Counted from the stretch's first letter, positions 1 to 12,771 are shown. The stretch: 64,000 nt of DNA from Canna indica (GCA_034359265.1 CP136891.1:53522501-53586500), one strand, 5' to 3'. Made by a program: numbers and translations. Notes: generated by a model not told the origin, from the sequence alone.

Positions 1-430
1 TGCGAACATTGGAAATAGTATACAATACTCTCAAAGTATACAATACGAACATTGGAAATAGTCCAATTATCCTCATTGCCAACCCACCACTGTCACCGCC
101 ACCTTCTCGTCTTCACACCATCCACCTTTATCTTCTAGTTCAACTGGCAAGCGTCTTCTTTGTAGAGTTGTTCACGGATCGGATCGGATTTAGGAAAAAA
201 ATCGGTCGGGTCGGGTTCAAAAATTTTCACCTCTCAAACCCGACCTAATTCGGATCGGATCAGATAGTCGGATTTACTCAATTAGGTAAAAATAAGTTTT
301 TAACAATAATTTTTTAAATTTTTTTGAATAATAATTAAAAAATAAATATTTTTAATATAATATTTTAAAAATAAAAATGTATTAAACAATATAGAAAGCC
401 AAACAACAATGTAATAAACAAGTTCTCACT
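1..430. other. Intergenic, left edge; short direct repeat
   Basis: No convincing gene is visible. A 16-bp sequence (gaacattggaaatagt) occurs twice, near 4-19 and 47-62. Around 175-270 there is a stretch rich in cggatcgg and cgggtcggg, like the ends of degenerate plant MITEs. From 290 to 430 the sequence is AT-rich and unremarkable. It lies just downstream of the pfkB kinase gene. Confidence 0.5.
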
Positions 431-446
431 GCATTTGCGATCTCCA

Positions 447-452
447 TTTATT
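447..452 (-). terminator. Candidate poly(A) signal of the pfkB gene
   Basis: An AATAAA hexamer on the minus strand lies about 280 nt downstream of the kinase stop codon (731-733). This is a plausible plant 3' UTR length. Plant poly(A) signals are loosely defined, so this is only a candidate. Confidence 0.3.
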
Positions 453-730
453 CAAAAAAAATATAGATTGTAACACAAGATCCAGATATTATCAATGACC
501 AACTTCAATGTACTATGAAGACCAAACAAATTCTTGTAGGCGCCCCGGGGAAGCACCAGATCATATGAGTGAGTGTGGTAAAACTCTGACAACAGAGTGG
601 CAAAGAAGAAAGTTCTTTCAAGGGTAAATTCAAAGTCATGAAAAAGCTGTGCATATTCATTGAGATGACTCAATTATAAGTGTCCACGCAGGCATCATTT
701 TACTTGAATGCTCCAGCTTTTTGGTCAAGA

Positions 731-3700
731 TCAGATCGTGCTTCTTTCACATGCGTTGTCAAATTCTGGAAGAAGTTGAAAGAGTACATATTCAATGGGA
801 ACACGAACAAGACGATCACTGTGTCCATTTATTGACATTTTGGAAAGAAGCAAGACTTCATCAGTCGACTCCTTTCCGATTAATTTGTTCCAAAATGCAT
901 CGTCCTCGTTGAGTTTTGATTGCCCCAAAAGTTCTAAAACTTTGTTCAAACGAGCAACGTTTCTTCCTGCTCCACAGCCAGTTGCAGTTGCAGCACCTAC
1001 TGCATTCGCAAGTGCTAATGTCTCAACTGCAGACATGCCATGGAGAAAGCCGAAAGCTATGGCAGCTGTGAAACTATCTCCACAGCCCACAGTATCGACT
1101 ACATCAACCTGTTGAGAATTTAGGATCAAATTCAGGCATTTGGTATTAGAATTCCAAGTTCAAACAGGCAGTAAATGAAAAGCAACTAAAAAATGCACAA
1201 AACTTCCAAGTATCATTATTTTCAACTGAATATTGTTTACAGGACCAAATAGTCATAAGAGATATGAGCAAACTATACCTTAAAAGAAGGTGCACATGAC
1301 ACAGTGGACCTGTTGATCAAAATTGAACCTTTCGAACCCATTTTGACAACGACCCATTTGGTCTGTACCCCTCTTCTAATCAATTCCTGTCCTGCCTTTA
1401 TCGGGTTATTGATCCCCGTTAATGATTCGATCTGGTATACCAATGCAAGGATAAATTTAAAAAGGTCATCTACGGTTGTACACAATGTAGAGTGTATGTT
1501 ATATAAGTATTCTCTAAGAAACACATTGCTGAGTAGAATCATTTATATAGGATAAAGAGAAAAAAAGAACTTAAACACATAAGAAACCCTGAAATCTTTC
1601 TCCATATATGTTATTAGAGATAGTCAGAGACAGAAAGAGATGCTGAATGGGGGAGAAAGGAAGAGCATGAGAACAAAAGTTTTGCATACTATATAATAAA
1701 AAATAAACTTATATAAAATAAAATTTCTCAATATGTTCGAAGAAAAGTATATCACACATAGAGCTTGCAAAGAAACAAGATTAGAAAATATCCATTTTTA
1801 AACACATGGAGAAAAGCCTGAGCATAGAATTAAAGCATACACAGTGTTGTCTACCAACCTATATTTCTTCTACCTTTATTTCCGTCCTGAAATAATCAGA
1901 TATCTATGCTATTGTCTTTTCTTGCTATTAAACTAATCAGCCTGCCTCAGCCAACACTAGCAGAAAACAGGATATGAACCTATAGCATTAATTCTACCTT
2001 TCTTTTCCTTTTTCGAAAGATCAGACACCTATGCTATTGCCTTTGGTTCTTAATCAGCCTGTCTAGGCCAACACTAGAATAAAACAGGCTTATCTGACAA
2101 ACAGTTGTGCCTAGCACTTTAATCACTTAAGCTAACAGTCAAGTACCACATGGAATGCATGCAGAGCTTCTGCCATGAAATAAGAAAATAAAAATCTATG
2201 GATAACTAGAATTGTCTCATAGGAGGGCCTGAGAAACTATTTGCCAGCTGAGACACCTCTTTTATTACAAGGTCAACATTTTGCTGCTATTTGTTTTCGG
2301 AATTACTATTAACACACAGAAGTCCTTTACTGAATTCTTTTAGTCACAGAGATTAAACTTGAACAATGGGTTAAAATTTTATGGTTCCTATGTTAATAAA
2401 AGACTATTCTCTTTTTCTTCATATCACTTGTAATCTTCAGTGATTGAGTCCTAGTTTGTTAACATTTAACCATGTTCTGTTATTACAGATATTTAGACAA
2501 TCCATTCAAGCTTATGTATGTTCAAGGATCAAATCTACAGATTATTTCTTGGGAGTTGATTTTCAGCCCCATACTATATTTTTAACCAAAATACAGAGCA
2601 GCTAGTTCCACAATCTACCAATTTCAATTCCCTAGACTGGCCTTAACTTCATCTCCATTACAATCGAGTACCTTAAGGGCATGTTTGCTTCATTGGATAA
2701 GGGAGGATAGGATAGGGAATGAATTAATATCCATTGTTTGTTTAGTGCATGGATTAGAATAAAATGTGAATAGAAGAATATTTATATCCGATGTACATCG
2801 AATTTAAAAAATTCATATCCAATCCTCCCTTATTTATTATCCAATCCAATCCCTTCCTATCCAACAAAGCAAACATACCATAAGTGTAACGTTATGACCA
2901 CAACATGAGCATCAAACAAAATAGATCAAAGTCTAAGTTTTCTCATGGTGGCTCTAGCAAATATTACCGAAAAGGTAAAGTGGTAAAGAGTGTAACAAAA
3001 ACGTAATCATAGTTCCCCCTCTAATGGAAGGTTACAAAGATCACATTTTTACTTGTGGAAGAAAATGAGGATACATGTTCTCTACTCTAATCTCAGCTAA
3101 TGACAAAAACTGCACCAGCACCAAGATAAATTGTTGAACAAACAAAGATGTCATATATAAGTTGAAAGAATTATCATGCTCACAAGTAGCTTCTACAAGC
3201 TTACTGCTTATTTTTATCTTAACTTTTCCAATATTTGAAAATCATTAGATTTCTACTTTAAAGCTTAAGATACTTCAACACAAACACTTGATCCAAGATA
3301 AAATGCAATATCATGCTACAGAAGATACTTTGCAGTTGTATCCACTTCCAACATTAATGGACAATTGTTTCATAGCAAATTGGGATTGTATTTTGTTATC
3401 TAATCTTATGTAAAATGAAAAGAGATAAATCAATACAGGAAAAGTAAATTCGGCTATTTCCTATTTGTCATATACACGAAATATTTTGAACATATGCAAG
3501 CTCATTACTATGCAATACATAAAAAAAATAGTAAAATAGTGTTGAATGGTGAACCTCATCAGATGTAAACAAAAGAACATCACTTTGCCTCAAAAACAGT
3601 TCCAGTGCCTTTTTCTCTTCAAGGGTGCCATGTAATAGTTTTCTAACACGAGGACCTGGATCAAAAAATACTGCTGTTCCAGCATGAATTGCACAATCAA

Positions 3701-6700
3701 GTGATGAGATAATTAAATGTGGAAAAAATTCATCAAATGCATAGCCATTGCAGAATAATATCTTAGTTTGCCGAATAGCTGTCTTAACTTCTTCAGTCAG
3801 CTCACTCATCCAATTAAATGCAGGTTCCTCACTAAAATCAGCAAGGCTGACATTGAAAAGGAGAGACTAATAAAAAGAAAATCAACTTACATTTACTTTT
3901 AGGGTAATATTTTTAATAGTAATGATTAAATAGAAAAAGAAAAAGAGCCAAATTAGACATAAATCTTACCTACAAAATCCATGTTTTTGAAATGGATCAA
4001 CCAACACCCAGCATGTAAGGGTTTCATATGCAGCAACACGAACAATGTCATCGGCATTTGTACTCATTCCAACATAAGTTATCTTCTCGTCCTGAAGCAC
4101 ATCAAGAAGAAAGTTCCCGTAGATTTCATCACCAACATGACCAAGGGTTAAACATGACAACCCTAGCCTTGATGCAGCTATTGTCAAGTTGCAGTTACCA
4201 CCAGCTTCCCAAAATTTCTAGACAGGAATTAAAATTATTAACATATTTAATTATACAGGAAGCCAAATCAGACGGATTTTTAGAAAGGAAAACTAATGAA
4301 AATGGCCTGAACTTTGACGTTTTTAACAAATATAGCTCATTCTTTTATTTGAAACAAATATGTATTTCAATTTTTGAAATTATAACAATTATAGACTCAC
4401 GTTAAATCTTTGTTTATTTACCTGTTATGTGCTGACGTGGAACGTCACGTCAGCAAATAAAAATTATTTTTTAAATTCAAGGTGTCACGTTATCATTAAT
4501 CCTACGTGGCAGATTTTTTAAAAAAAATAGGAAAAATTAACAAAAGTGGCCCGAACTTTGACGTTTTTAACAAATATGGCTCATTCTTTTATTTGAAACA
4601 AATATATATTCCAACTTTTGAAATTATAACAATTATAGATTCCCGTTAGATCTTTGTTTATTTACCCGTTATATGCTGACGTAGAACGCCACGGCAGCAC
4701 AGAAAAATTGTCTTTTCTAAATTCAGGATGTCACATCATCATTAATCATACGTGGCAATATTTCAAAAAAAATATTTAAAAACTAAAACTAATTCACGTC
4801 ACCGCCACAACTTAAAAACTTCAAACCTAATATCCGACCAAATTAAAAAACTAAAACATGCCGCCCACTCGACTCGACACCCTCGACGAAGGTGTTCCTG
4901 TCGTCGACGCCTCACGTCGCCTGCCATTATCGTCGGCACATCACCTCGACCGGTCACGTCGCTTATTGTCGCCGACGTATACTTATTGTCGTCGCTAATA
5001 TCAGTATACATATTAGTATATTGATACTGATATTTAATTATATTGATACTGATATTTAATTAAACGAACTGATATAAAAATGCATTCAAGGTAAAATATA
5101 CCAGAGAGGAAGCTGATGATGTATCTCGTCGTGTAGGTAAAACAGTCATCCGTTGTCGATTTGATCTATGAACCATGGTATGCAGTTAGATTGATATCTA
5201 GGTTTAGGGTTTAGGCGACAAGCTTCGGTGACAAAAAATAGGTATCTCAGGCCTTCAAAAAAGGTTAGGCGAAAGATTACCTTTGGGGTGAGGCGCCGGC
5301 GAGACCAGGCAAGAAATAAAAAAAAAACTTTCGGGGTGAGGCGCCGACGATAATAGGCGACGTGAGGCGAGACCAGTTGAGGTGAGGCGACGTGAGGCAC
5401 CGGCAACAGGAACACCTTCGTCGAGGGATTTGTCGAGGGTGTCGAGTCGAGTGGGTGGCATGTTTTAGTTTTTTAATTTTGTCGGATATCAGGTTTGAAG
5501 TTTTTAAGTTGTGGCGGTGACATAGATTAGTTTTAGTTTTTAAATATTTTTAAAAAAAATTCTGCCACATAGGATTAATGATGACGTGGCATCCTGAATT
5601 TAAAAAACAATTTTTATGTGCTGACGTGGCGTTCCACGTCGGCACATAACAGGTAAATAAACAGAGATCTAACGGGAGTCTATAATTATTATAATTTCAA
5701 AAGTTGGAATACATATTTGTTTCAAATAAAAGAATGAGACATATTTGTTAAAAACGTCAAAATTCGGATCATTTTCATTAATTTTCCCATTTTTAGAATT
5801 AGAAATTTAAAGCTATTTGTTTCTAATTACCTTATTATAGCAATTATTAACATATTACTTTTTCATTATAATTTTTGTTCCATGGAATTATCTCTGCATC
5901 TAGAAAACCAAATGGACCTCCTCGCAAGTTGACTAGGAATGCCAAATGGATTCAAACTAAACTTATTAGAACTGATTTATTTTCCTTTTGTTTTAATTAC
6001 CAAAAGGATCTTTGTTTCAAGAAAAAAATTAAATCCAACCAAAATGATTCAGTGTGGTTCCCGTTAAAATGCCACTACCAAGAGTTCATGATAAATAAAT
6101 TATAACTATTTTTGAAGAAAAAAACAAATACAAAAAAAAATTGAATAAAAAATCAGTTAATTGGTTTTGTCGGAATTTTTATAAAGAAAACAAAACCAAA
6201 ATAATGTTTAATTTGGAACCACTAATTTTGAAGCAAACTAACCTTAAAGAATGAACTGACCAAACCCAAAAATTCAGTTTTTTAGCAAGGACTATCCGAA
6301 AATTAATATGAGCAAAATACATGAACATCAATATGTGAAGGAATAGCGCCCTCAAGCCAATTGCATGTTGATGTAATAATGACTATTCTTTGATAAATAA
6401 ATATATGAGACATTTATTTTCATCATATGCCGCATCTATAATTGTTTTTAGATTATGATGAAGCCCATTAACTAGGCAATTATTTTAGGGTCACGATGAG
6501 ATGATGCCAGTGAGAGCTAGAATCAAATAAACCCTAGTTTAAAACTTTCCTAGTCATAGGTTCACTGAGTAGGGGATTAATGATACCGATAAGACTAGTA
6601 CACTTGTTACATGCTCTAAGATAGAGGGTAACTGATCTCTCACAATTACTTATGAGGGGTCATTAATGTAAAAGTGTAGGTATTCATTGGAGAATGAGTT

Positions 6701-9700
6701 CACGGAACAGACCCGCTCGAGGAATGCCTAATGGAAACCTTACTTGTATGTCAATAGGCAATTCCAGTGATACTAGGTGTAAGTAATCCTCGGACATGAG
6801 ACTACCATGGCACTTTGTGATTGATGATCTATAGTTTTGGTCAACTCTGTAGCATGACTCTTTGAGACATGTGTCAGGTATTCTGGACATAGTGAGGTTT
6901 TCATGAAAGTGAAAGTGGGTGAGTAATGATTAGGGAATCAGTTACTTGTAGTAGGAGAAGTGAATGTCATATGTTCTCTTGCGAGTATTCTCGAGAAACC
7001 TCTAGTCATAGTAGATATGAAAATAAAAAAGAGTTTCTAATGTTTCATTGAGACAATAACTCGAGAAATCGATTACATACGAACAAGTATTAGAGTTTGA
7101 CATTTCTTCCATGCCATAGCATGATTCGGGACATTATGTAACTGAATGATTTAATTACACAAGAACTAACCACTGAAGGGCGCTCGATCCTGTTTGATTG
7201 AACTCCATATTATCTGGGTAGTCGCTAGACGTCAATCTTGACTTGTGGGTGAAAAGTTGATCAAGAGTTGATTAGGGAGGTCTCATTAGATAATTTATAA
7301 GGATCGATGAAACTAATTTAAATAGAAAGTGTTTTATCCAATATATGTACTGACATAGGGAAGACCCACTGCCAGCTTAGTGTGGGGCCCAACGGATCAT
7401 GCACATAGATTTTTCTCGTAGCGAAATTTATAGGGATAAATTTTGAATTGGACAAATATATCTGCTAGCACGGATATGCCAAAACATCGTCACATTTCTT
7501 TTCTATGGATATAAGGAAAGGTTCCTTAAAGTAATGGCTACAAGATTCCCCAATCCCTAAATTCGAGGAGCCTACAATTAAGGGATGAAGAAAGAAAGTT
7601 TATCATCAAATAAAATTTAGGGATTGACTAAAGTTGAGGAAACTAAATTCAAGGGATGAGAAAAGGAAGTTTCTCATCACCAAAAATTTAGGGATAGGGG
7701 TCGGCTAGGGGTGCCTTGACCTCTCCTATTTAACGAGAGGGAGCACACATGAAAAAGGTAAGAGACACGTAAATTATTCCTCCCCTCGAGAGAGTTGTGC
7801 CCCTCCCTAGCAGCCGCCCCTTGCCATTATGTAGTCGCCTCTTGCTCTTTTAAAGTCAGCCTCTCTCCCTCAAGAAAAGAAGCCGCCTCCTTCCGTCAAG
7901 AGCAGTCGCCACCTCCTCAAGAAGGGTAGCCGAATCGAGAAGCTTTCTCCACCTCGGGGCCAAGCAATCTTGGGCAAGAAACAAGAGTTATTTCTTGCAG
8001 TTTCTTGTAGCCGATTTTCTTCGCTCTTGGGGCTGCACCTTGTTTTAAGGGCTAACGCTCAGCCCCGCGTTCTCTAGCGAGTATCATCTTGGGAAATCTA
8101 TGGCCAGAGTAGATATGAAAATTAGAAAAGAATTTCTAATGTTTCATTGAGACGATTACTCGGGAAATTGATTACATAAGAACAAGTATTAGGGTTTGAC
8201 ATTTCTTCAATGTCCTATCTTGAGTCGGGACATTGTGTAACCGAAGAATTTAATTACACACGAACTAATCACTAAAGGGCGTTCGATCTTGCTTGATTGA
8301 TCTCAACAGTATCAAGGTAGTCATGACACGTTGCTATACGTCAATCTTGACTTGTGAGTCAAAAATCGATCAAGAGTTGATGTGGGCAAAAAGAGTTTAA
8401 CGAGGATCAATTAAATTAATTCAAATAGAAGACGTTCTATCGAACAAATGTACTCGCGCAGTGAAGACCTATTGCCAGCTTAGTGTGAGGCCCAATGGGT
8501 CACACACATAGGTTTTTCTCGTAATGAAATTTATCGAGATATATTTCGAATTTGGCAAAAATATCTGGTACCACGAATATGCTGAAACATTGTCACATTT
8601 GTTATTTATGGATATAAGGAAAGGTTTCTTAAATCAATGGCTACAAGATTGCTCAATCCCTAAATTTGAGGAGCCTAAATTTAAGGGATGAAGAAAGGAA
8701 GTTTCTCATGACCTAAAATTTAGGGATTGACTAAAATTGAGGAGCCTAAATTTAAAGGATGAAAGAAAGGAAATTTCTCATCACCTATAATTTAAGGATT
8801 GGCTAAAATTGAGGAGACTAAATTCATGGGATGAGAAAAGGAAGTTTCTCATCACTAGAAATTTAGGGATAGGGGTCGGCTAGGGGTGACTTGACCTCAC
8901 CTATTTAATGAGAGGGGGCAGCACACATGAAAAGGGTAAGAGCCTTGTAAATAATTCCTCCCCTCAAGAGAGTTGCCGCCCCTTGCCATTGTGTAACCGC
9001 CTCTTGAACTTGTGAAGTTGGCCTCTCTCCCTCAAGAAAAGAAGTCACCTCCTTCCCTCAAGAGCAGTCGCCATCTCCTCAAGAAGGCAGCCGAATCGAG
9101 AAGTTTTCTCCACTTTGGAGCCAAGCAATCTTGGTCAAGGTACAAGAGTTGTTTCTTGCATTTATTGTAGCCGTTTTTCCTCTTTCTTGGGGTCGCACCT
9201 CACTTGAAGGGTCGGCCCCCTTTCTTTTCGCTTGCTCTTGTGAAGCATGCTTCTCTCCCTCAAGAAAAGGAGCCGCCTCCTTCCCTCAAGAGCTGTCATC
9301 ACCTCCTCGAGAAGGGGCCGAACAAAGAAGCTTTCTCCACCTAGGAGCCAACCAATCTTGGGGAAGGTACCAGAGTTATTTCTTGCATCTCTTGTAGCTG
9401 ATTTTCTTCTCTCTTGGGGCCATACCTTGCTTGAAAGGCCGGCCCCCTTTTGTTGTGCCTTGGTGAAAGCCGGTCATCCATAAAGCCACGACGAGTCTTG
9501 TGTGATCAAGAACAAGATAAAGAGTTTTCTTGGTGTTACGAGGAAGCCTAGTGTGGATCACCATTGGAGGGTGTGCATGTGTGCAGTTTGCGTGAGGATC
9601 CTACGCTTCTTCCACATCTTCTTCACTTGGGGTATAATTTCTAATTTTCTATCCTCTCTTCTTGAGTTCTAATTCACATCGTTAGGGATGGTAGCATGTA

Positions 9701-11538
9701 ATATCAAAAATAATAGATGCAACATATGCTAAAGAAATCTTAAAGAATTATATGAAACTAAAAGTAAGCCATGTGAAGTTGTTTTATATAGAGAATTAAA
9801 AGCAAATAAAATTAAAGAAACTAACCTTAAAGAAAGAACTGACCAGACCCAAAAATTCAATTTAGTTGGTTTTTAGCATGGACTATCCGAAAATTAATAT
9901 GATCACCAATCTGGAGTTTATTGACAGATAGCATACCACCTATTCCATGCTAAAAGTAAGGCATGTGAAGTTGTTTTATATAGAGAAAATTTTGGGTTCC
10001 GTGATTGAGTGATTACTGTAAGGATTAGTGTTCCTCAACTTAACTTCTGCTCTAACCTTTTCCATTGAGAAATTTGTAAACACACTGGTGAAAGACAATT
10101 CGGCTATTGAACACACCAACATGCTTTCTTATGGGTTCAGTTATATATAGGGGTGGCAATTTTATCCGCATCCGCTAACTAAAAACCGCATCTGCACCGT
10201 ATCCGATCCATATCCGCAAGTAAAAATGGATATGGATACGGATACGGATACGGATTTAGAAAACTTATATCCGTGCGGATATGGTGCGGATACGGATATG
10301 ACTATGGATTTTCACCGTATCCGCACCGCCTATCCGCGTCTCTGAATTACTATTTTGCCCATATAAGTTATTAATATATATAAGAGCTCTATGGTAATTT
10401 CATGTCAAGATGAATTTTGAAGTATATTATATATTTATTTTGGATCAATGAATTGGTAATTTATTGATTTTTTGATATAAATATATTATTTTAATATTTT
10501 TTATTAAATACGGTGCGGATACGGATGCGGTGCGGATATCCGTATTTGAAGCGGTGCGGATATGGATATTCATATTCTCATCCGTAGCGGATACGGTGCG
10601 GATACGGATGGGCGGATATGAGGTGCGGTGCGGATACGGATAATCCAGTATCCGCACCGTATCCGATCCGTTGCCGGCCCTAGTTATATATTTACATCTG
10701 CAACAATACCAAAGTCTACTTTAAATAAAGTTTTAGTTTCCCCAATAGAAAAAATGTCACAAAATTTCAAATCTAGATAATCCCTGTGAGAAGATAGAGA
10801 AAGTCACACAGGACTGATCAAATTATTAGATCATTTTGTTGCTAATGCTGTATTTCGCAGTTCATTTATTACATGGACTGTCACACTACTGCTAAATATT
10901 TTGGAAACATGGAATATGTATAATATGTAGAAAAGTGTTGCAAATAAGAAACATCAACAGATTTAGATTTTTTACATATATCTTTCCGCCAAACATGACC
11001 AAAGTGGAAAACTATAGAAGATTTCTTCTATTTAGGATCATCGCGGGTTCAAACATTTAACTTCACAACCATTACATATGGCCTTTTAAAAATAAAGTAA
11101 CAAAATCGAAAGAAAGAAAAAAAAAAGAACCACCGAGAGAAAGAATAAGAAAAGGAAACATGGACCCCTACCAACCTTATCGGGAGGAGAAGCCGCCAAT
11201 TGCTCCATGTAGGCCCGCCGCTCCACCTTCGAGGCCGGAGGTAAGTTCTGGACGCCCAGAACGACGTCGACGCATAGATTTCCCAGCGTAGCGAGGTCGG
11301 CATTCTTCGGCACCACTTCCCTTCCCGTCGCAACACCGCCATCTTCAGTGCTCCCAAATCCACTCCTCCCAGCATAAATCCGGGTGCTAACGGTTAAGGG
11401 CGTCAGCTTACGGACTGATCTCCGCGGCGGAAGATGGAGATGCGCGCGGACCTCGACGGTGTCAGAGGGCTTGGGCCTCCAAGGGATCGGTGGGTTCAGG
11501 GTTTTGAGAGCCATCACGAGCGACAGGCGAGGAGGCAA
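731..11538 (-). CDS. pfkB-family carbohydrate kinase, complete, 5 exons
   Basis: Five exons on the minus strand: 11176-11538, 3970-4217, 3555-3846, 1279-1431 and 731-1108. All introns are GT-AG and the phases match, giving 1434 nt or 477 residues with no internal stop. The fold is the ribokinase/fructokinase (pfkB) type, which transfers phosphate from ATP to a sugar or nucleoside. The AGGNCN sugar-binding signature is at about residues 126-131 and the second signature, DTVGCGDSF, at 357-365 with the catalytic Asp at 363. The Cys in GCGD is, as I recall, usual in this plant subfamily (Arabidopsis At4g28706-like), so it is not a damaged motif. The first 60 residues are rich in Arg, Ser, Thr and Pro, which suggests an organelle transit peptide (inference). 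A second in-frame ATG at 11514 could be the true start. The introns are 6958, 123, 2123 and 170 nt; the long ones are filled with transposons. The substrate is unknown. Confidence 0.9.
2677..2880. mobile_element. Tourist/Harbinger-like MITE in pfkB intron 3
   Basis: A 204-bp element with imperfect terminal inverted repeats (GGGCATGTTTGC at the left; TGGTATGTTTGC as the right end read inward). It is flanked by a TAA duplication at 2674-2676 and 2881-2883. The inverted similarity extends inward through GGATAAGGGAGGAT-like sequence. Size, TIR and 3-bp TWA target site fit the PIF/Harbinger-type MITEs. It has no coding capacity and lies in the intron away from the splice sites. Confidence 0.7.
4286..5788. 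mobile_element. Non-autonomous Mutator-like element (MULE), long TIRs
   Basis: A 1503-bp element in pfkB intron 1, flanked by a perfect 10-bp target duplication, atttttagaa, at 4276-4285 and 5789-5798. The right arm (about 5345-5788) is an inverted copy of about 4533-4935 over roughly 400 bp. The left end carries an additional partial copy of the arm (4286-4530), so the terminal sequence is present twice on the left and once on the right. The inner part is GC-rich and has no recognisable transposase. Long TIRs and a 9-11-bp duplication are characteristic of MULEs. Open frames within it are antisense or palindromic by-products. Confidence 0.8.
6243..9905. repeat. Direct repeat pair bracketing LTR-derived sequence in intron 1
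   Basis: A segment of about 72-82 bp containing gaactgaccaaacccaaaaa and ggactatccgaaaattaata occurs at 6243-6314 and again at 9824-9905, in the same orientation. Between them lies about 3.5 kb of LTR-like sequence. The copies are too long to be an ordinary target-site duplication, so local duplication or recombination is more likely. A second direct repeat (gtgaagttgttttatataga) occurs at about 9773 and 9963. Confidence 0.6.
6337..9660 (+). mobile_element. Rearranged LTR sequence with internal duplication
   Basis: The left part (6337-7500) resembles, on the plus strand, the long LTR of the copia element at 25765-43870: it has the same opening (gaaatagtgccctcaagcc-like) and a conserved stretch around ctagacgtcaatcttgactt. 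About 1 kb is duplicated: 6995-8060 is repeated at 8090-9150. A third partial copy of the CT-rich end, containing tctctccctcaagaaaag, begins near 9250. There is no gag or pol. I read it as a single LTR or LTR remnant enlarged by unequal recombination. Confidence 0.55.
10148..10682. mobile_element. hAT-like non-autonomous element with subterminal repeats
   Basis: A 535-bp element in pfkB intron 1, flanked by a perfect 8-bp duplication, gttatata, at 10140-10147 and 10683-10690. Its ends are inverted: TAGGGGTGGCAA at the left and TAGGGCCGGCAA read inward from the right. Many copies of a cggatacggatacgg / tatccgcaccg motif lie near both ends, in both orientations, as expected of transposase-binding sites in hAT elements. 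There is no coding sequence. Confidence 0.75.
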
Positions 11539-11579
11539 GGAGGGAGAACGAAAGGAGAGATTTTTATTTAATGAGCAAA

Positions 11580-11597
11580 TATAATATTAATATATGC
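11580..11597 (-). promoter_or_regulatory. Candidate TATA region of the pfkB gene
   Basis: On the minus strand an AT-rich block with TATATTAATATTATA lies about 45-60 nt upstream of the first candidate ATG (11538). The position suits a core promoter with a short 5' UTR. This is sequence resemblance only; no start site can be proved. Confidence 0.3.
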
Positions 11598-11599
11598 GA

Positions 11600-12194
11600 A
11601 TCCAACTCGACCGGGGACCCTTTTTAACAAATTAGTGCTCATAAAAGTATTAATTGGTTTTTCTCGTAACAAAGGACGCGAGATTACATCTCGACATCAC
11701 GTTGAAGCCGCAAAAACCGCTCTTTGACACATTTCACGTAATAGAATCTAATTCTTAATTAGAACAATTTGGGGCTTGATTTTGCAAAAAGTGATGCACA
11801 TGACGTGGAACAAATGATTAGATTCCAATAATAGTCGTGCAAGTATTAAAAACCAAATAAAATATGTATGAGAATCCTCAAAAAGTAGATCATAAATAAA
11901 TATTTCCCATTACCTCTCCCATATCTTTTGGTTCTAACATATAGCTCCTTTAGTTCCATTTTCACAAGGATGATTTTCAAAAAAATCCTTTATTGCCAAC
12001 TTTAATTCTGATAGACAATTTTTGTCAAATATATATATTGTACCTAATTAATTTTTTATATTAGTTCATTGTTGCTCTAATTCTTTTAATAAAATAATAA
12101 TACAACTAATCTGAACAATGCTGACTCCTTTTTTTTTAAAAATGTAGTAAGTATAATATAATTATCAATTTATATATTTATATATTTACATTTT
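11600..12194. other. Intergenic, upstream of the pfkB gene
   Basis: AT-rich sequence between the kinase promoter and the LINE insertion. I see no coding sequence or mobile-element ends. Distal promoter sequence of the kinase gene would lie here. Confidence 0.4.
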
Positions 12195-12219
12195 CAAATT
12201 ATTATACCAAAGGGCGTAA

Positions 12220-12465
12220 AGAGGCGTCCTTGGTGACCTCGGAGAACGTACGCGATCACATTGACGGCATCATCGTCGCCCCAAATCTCGATCGCAAATC
12301 CCGCCGAGGGCCTCACCTCGTGCAGAATCTCGAAAATAAGGAGTGACAATAGAATCACGGGAAGTTCGGGGCAGGGGACGACGCCTCCAAACCGAAGAGG
12401 AGGCGGCAATGCTCTTGCAGGGCGGATGTCTTTGCATGGTGTGAAGTTGAATGAGAATACAGACA
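12220..12465. other. GC-rich block of unknown origin at the LINE 5' end
   Basis: This GC-rich segment lies inside the LINE target duplications but before recognisable reverse transcriptase. The minus strand is open for 90 codons (12194-12466) with a composition like an exon. I do not recognise the product. It may be host exon sequence joined to the LINE 5' end, or degenerate LINE. Confidence 0.3.
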
Positions 12466-12771
12466 TATTGTTAATTTGAAATTCGCATATGACTTTCTCG
12501 TCTTCACAAAAGGCAGCAAATAGGACATTCTAAACCTGAAAATTGATGTCTGATCTTCGAGTTAACTTCTCAAAATTAAACTGCAGTCACTCATCTTCTT
12601 AACGACTCAAGTAAGGCAGTGGAAGTTGCCAGATCCTTGGGCTGTAGGCAGTCCAATTTTCCTATCAAATATGTCGGCTTACCTTTGCGCGATATATAGC
12701 AAGATTCATAAAAGTGACTGGCTTTAGGTTGTGGAAAGAATTGATACCCGTCTCACTAGTTGGAAAGGTAG

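Noticed and set aside
5146..5461. Overlapping minus-strand open frames in the MULE
   Set aside because: They arise from the inverted repeat and GC-rich interior; no similarity to any protein, and the same sequence is found mirrored on the left arm.
11384..11584. Plus-strand open frame over the kinase first exon
   Set aside because: Antisense shadow of a GC-rich exon with strong pfkB similarity on the minus strand.
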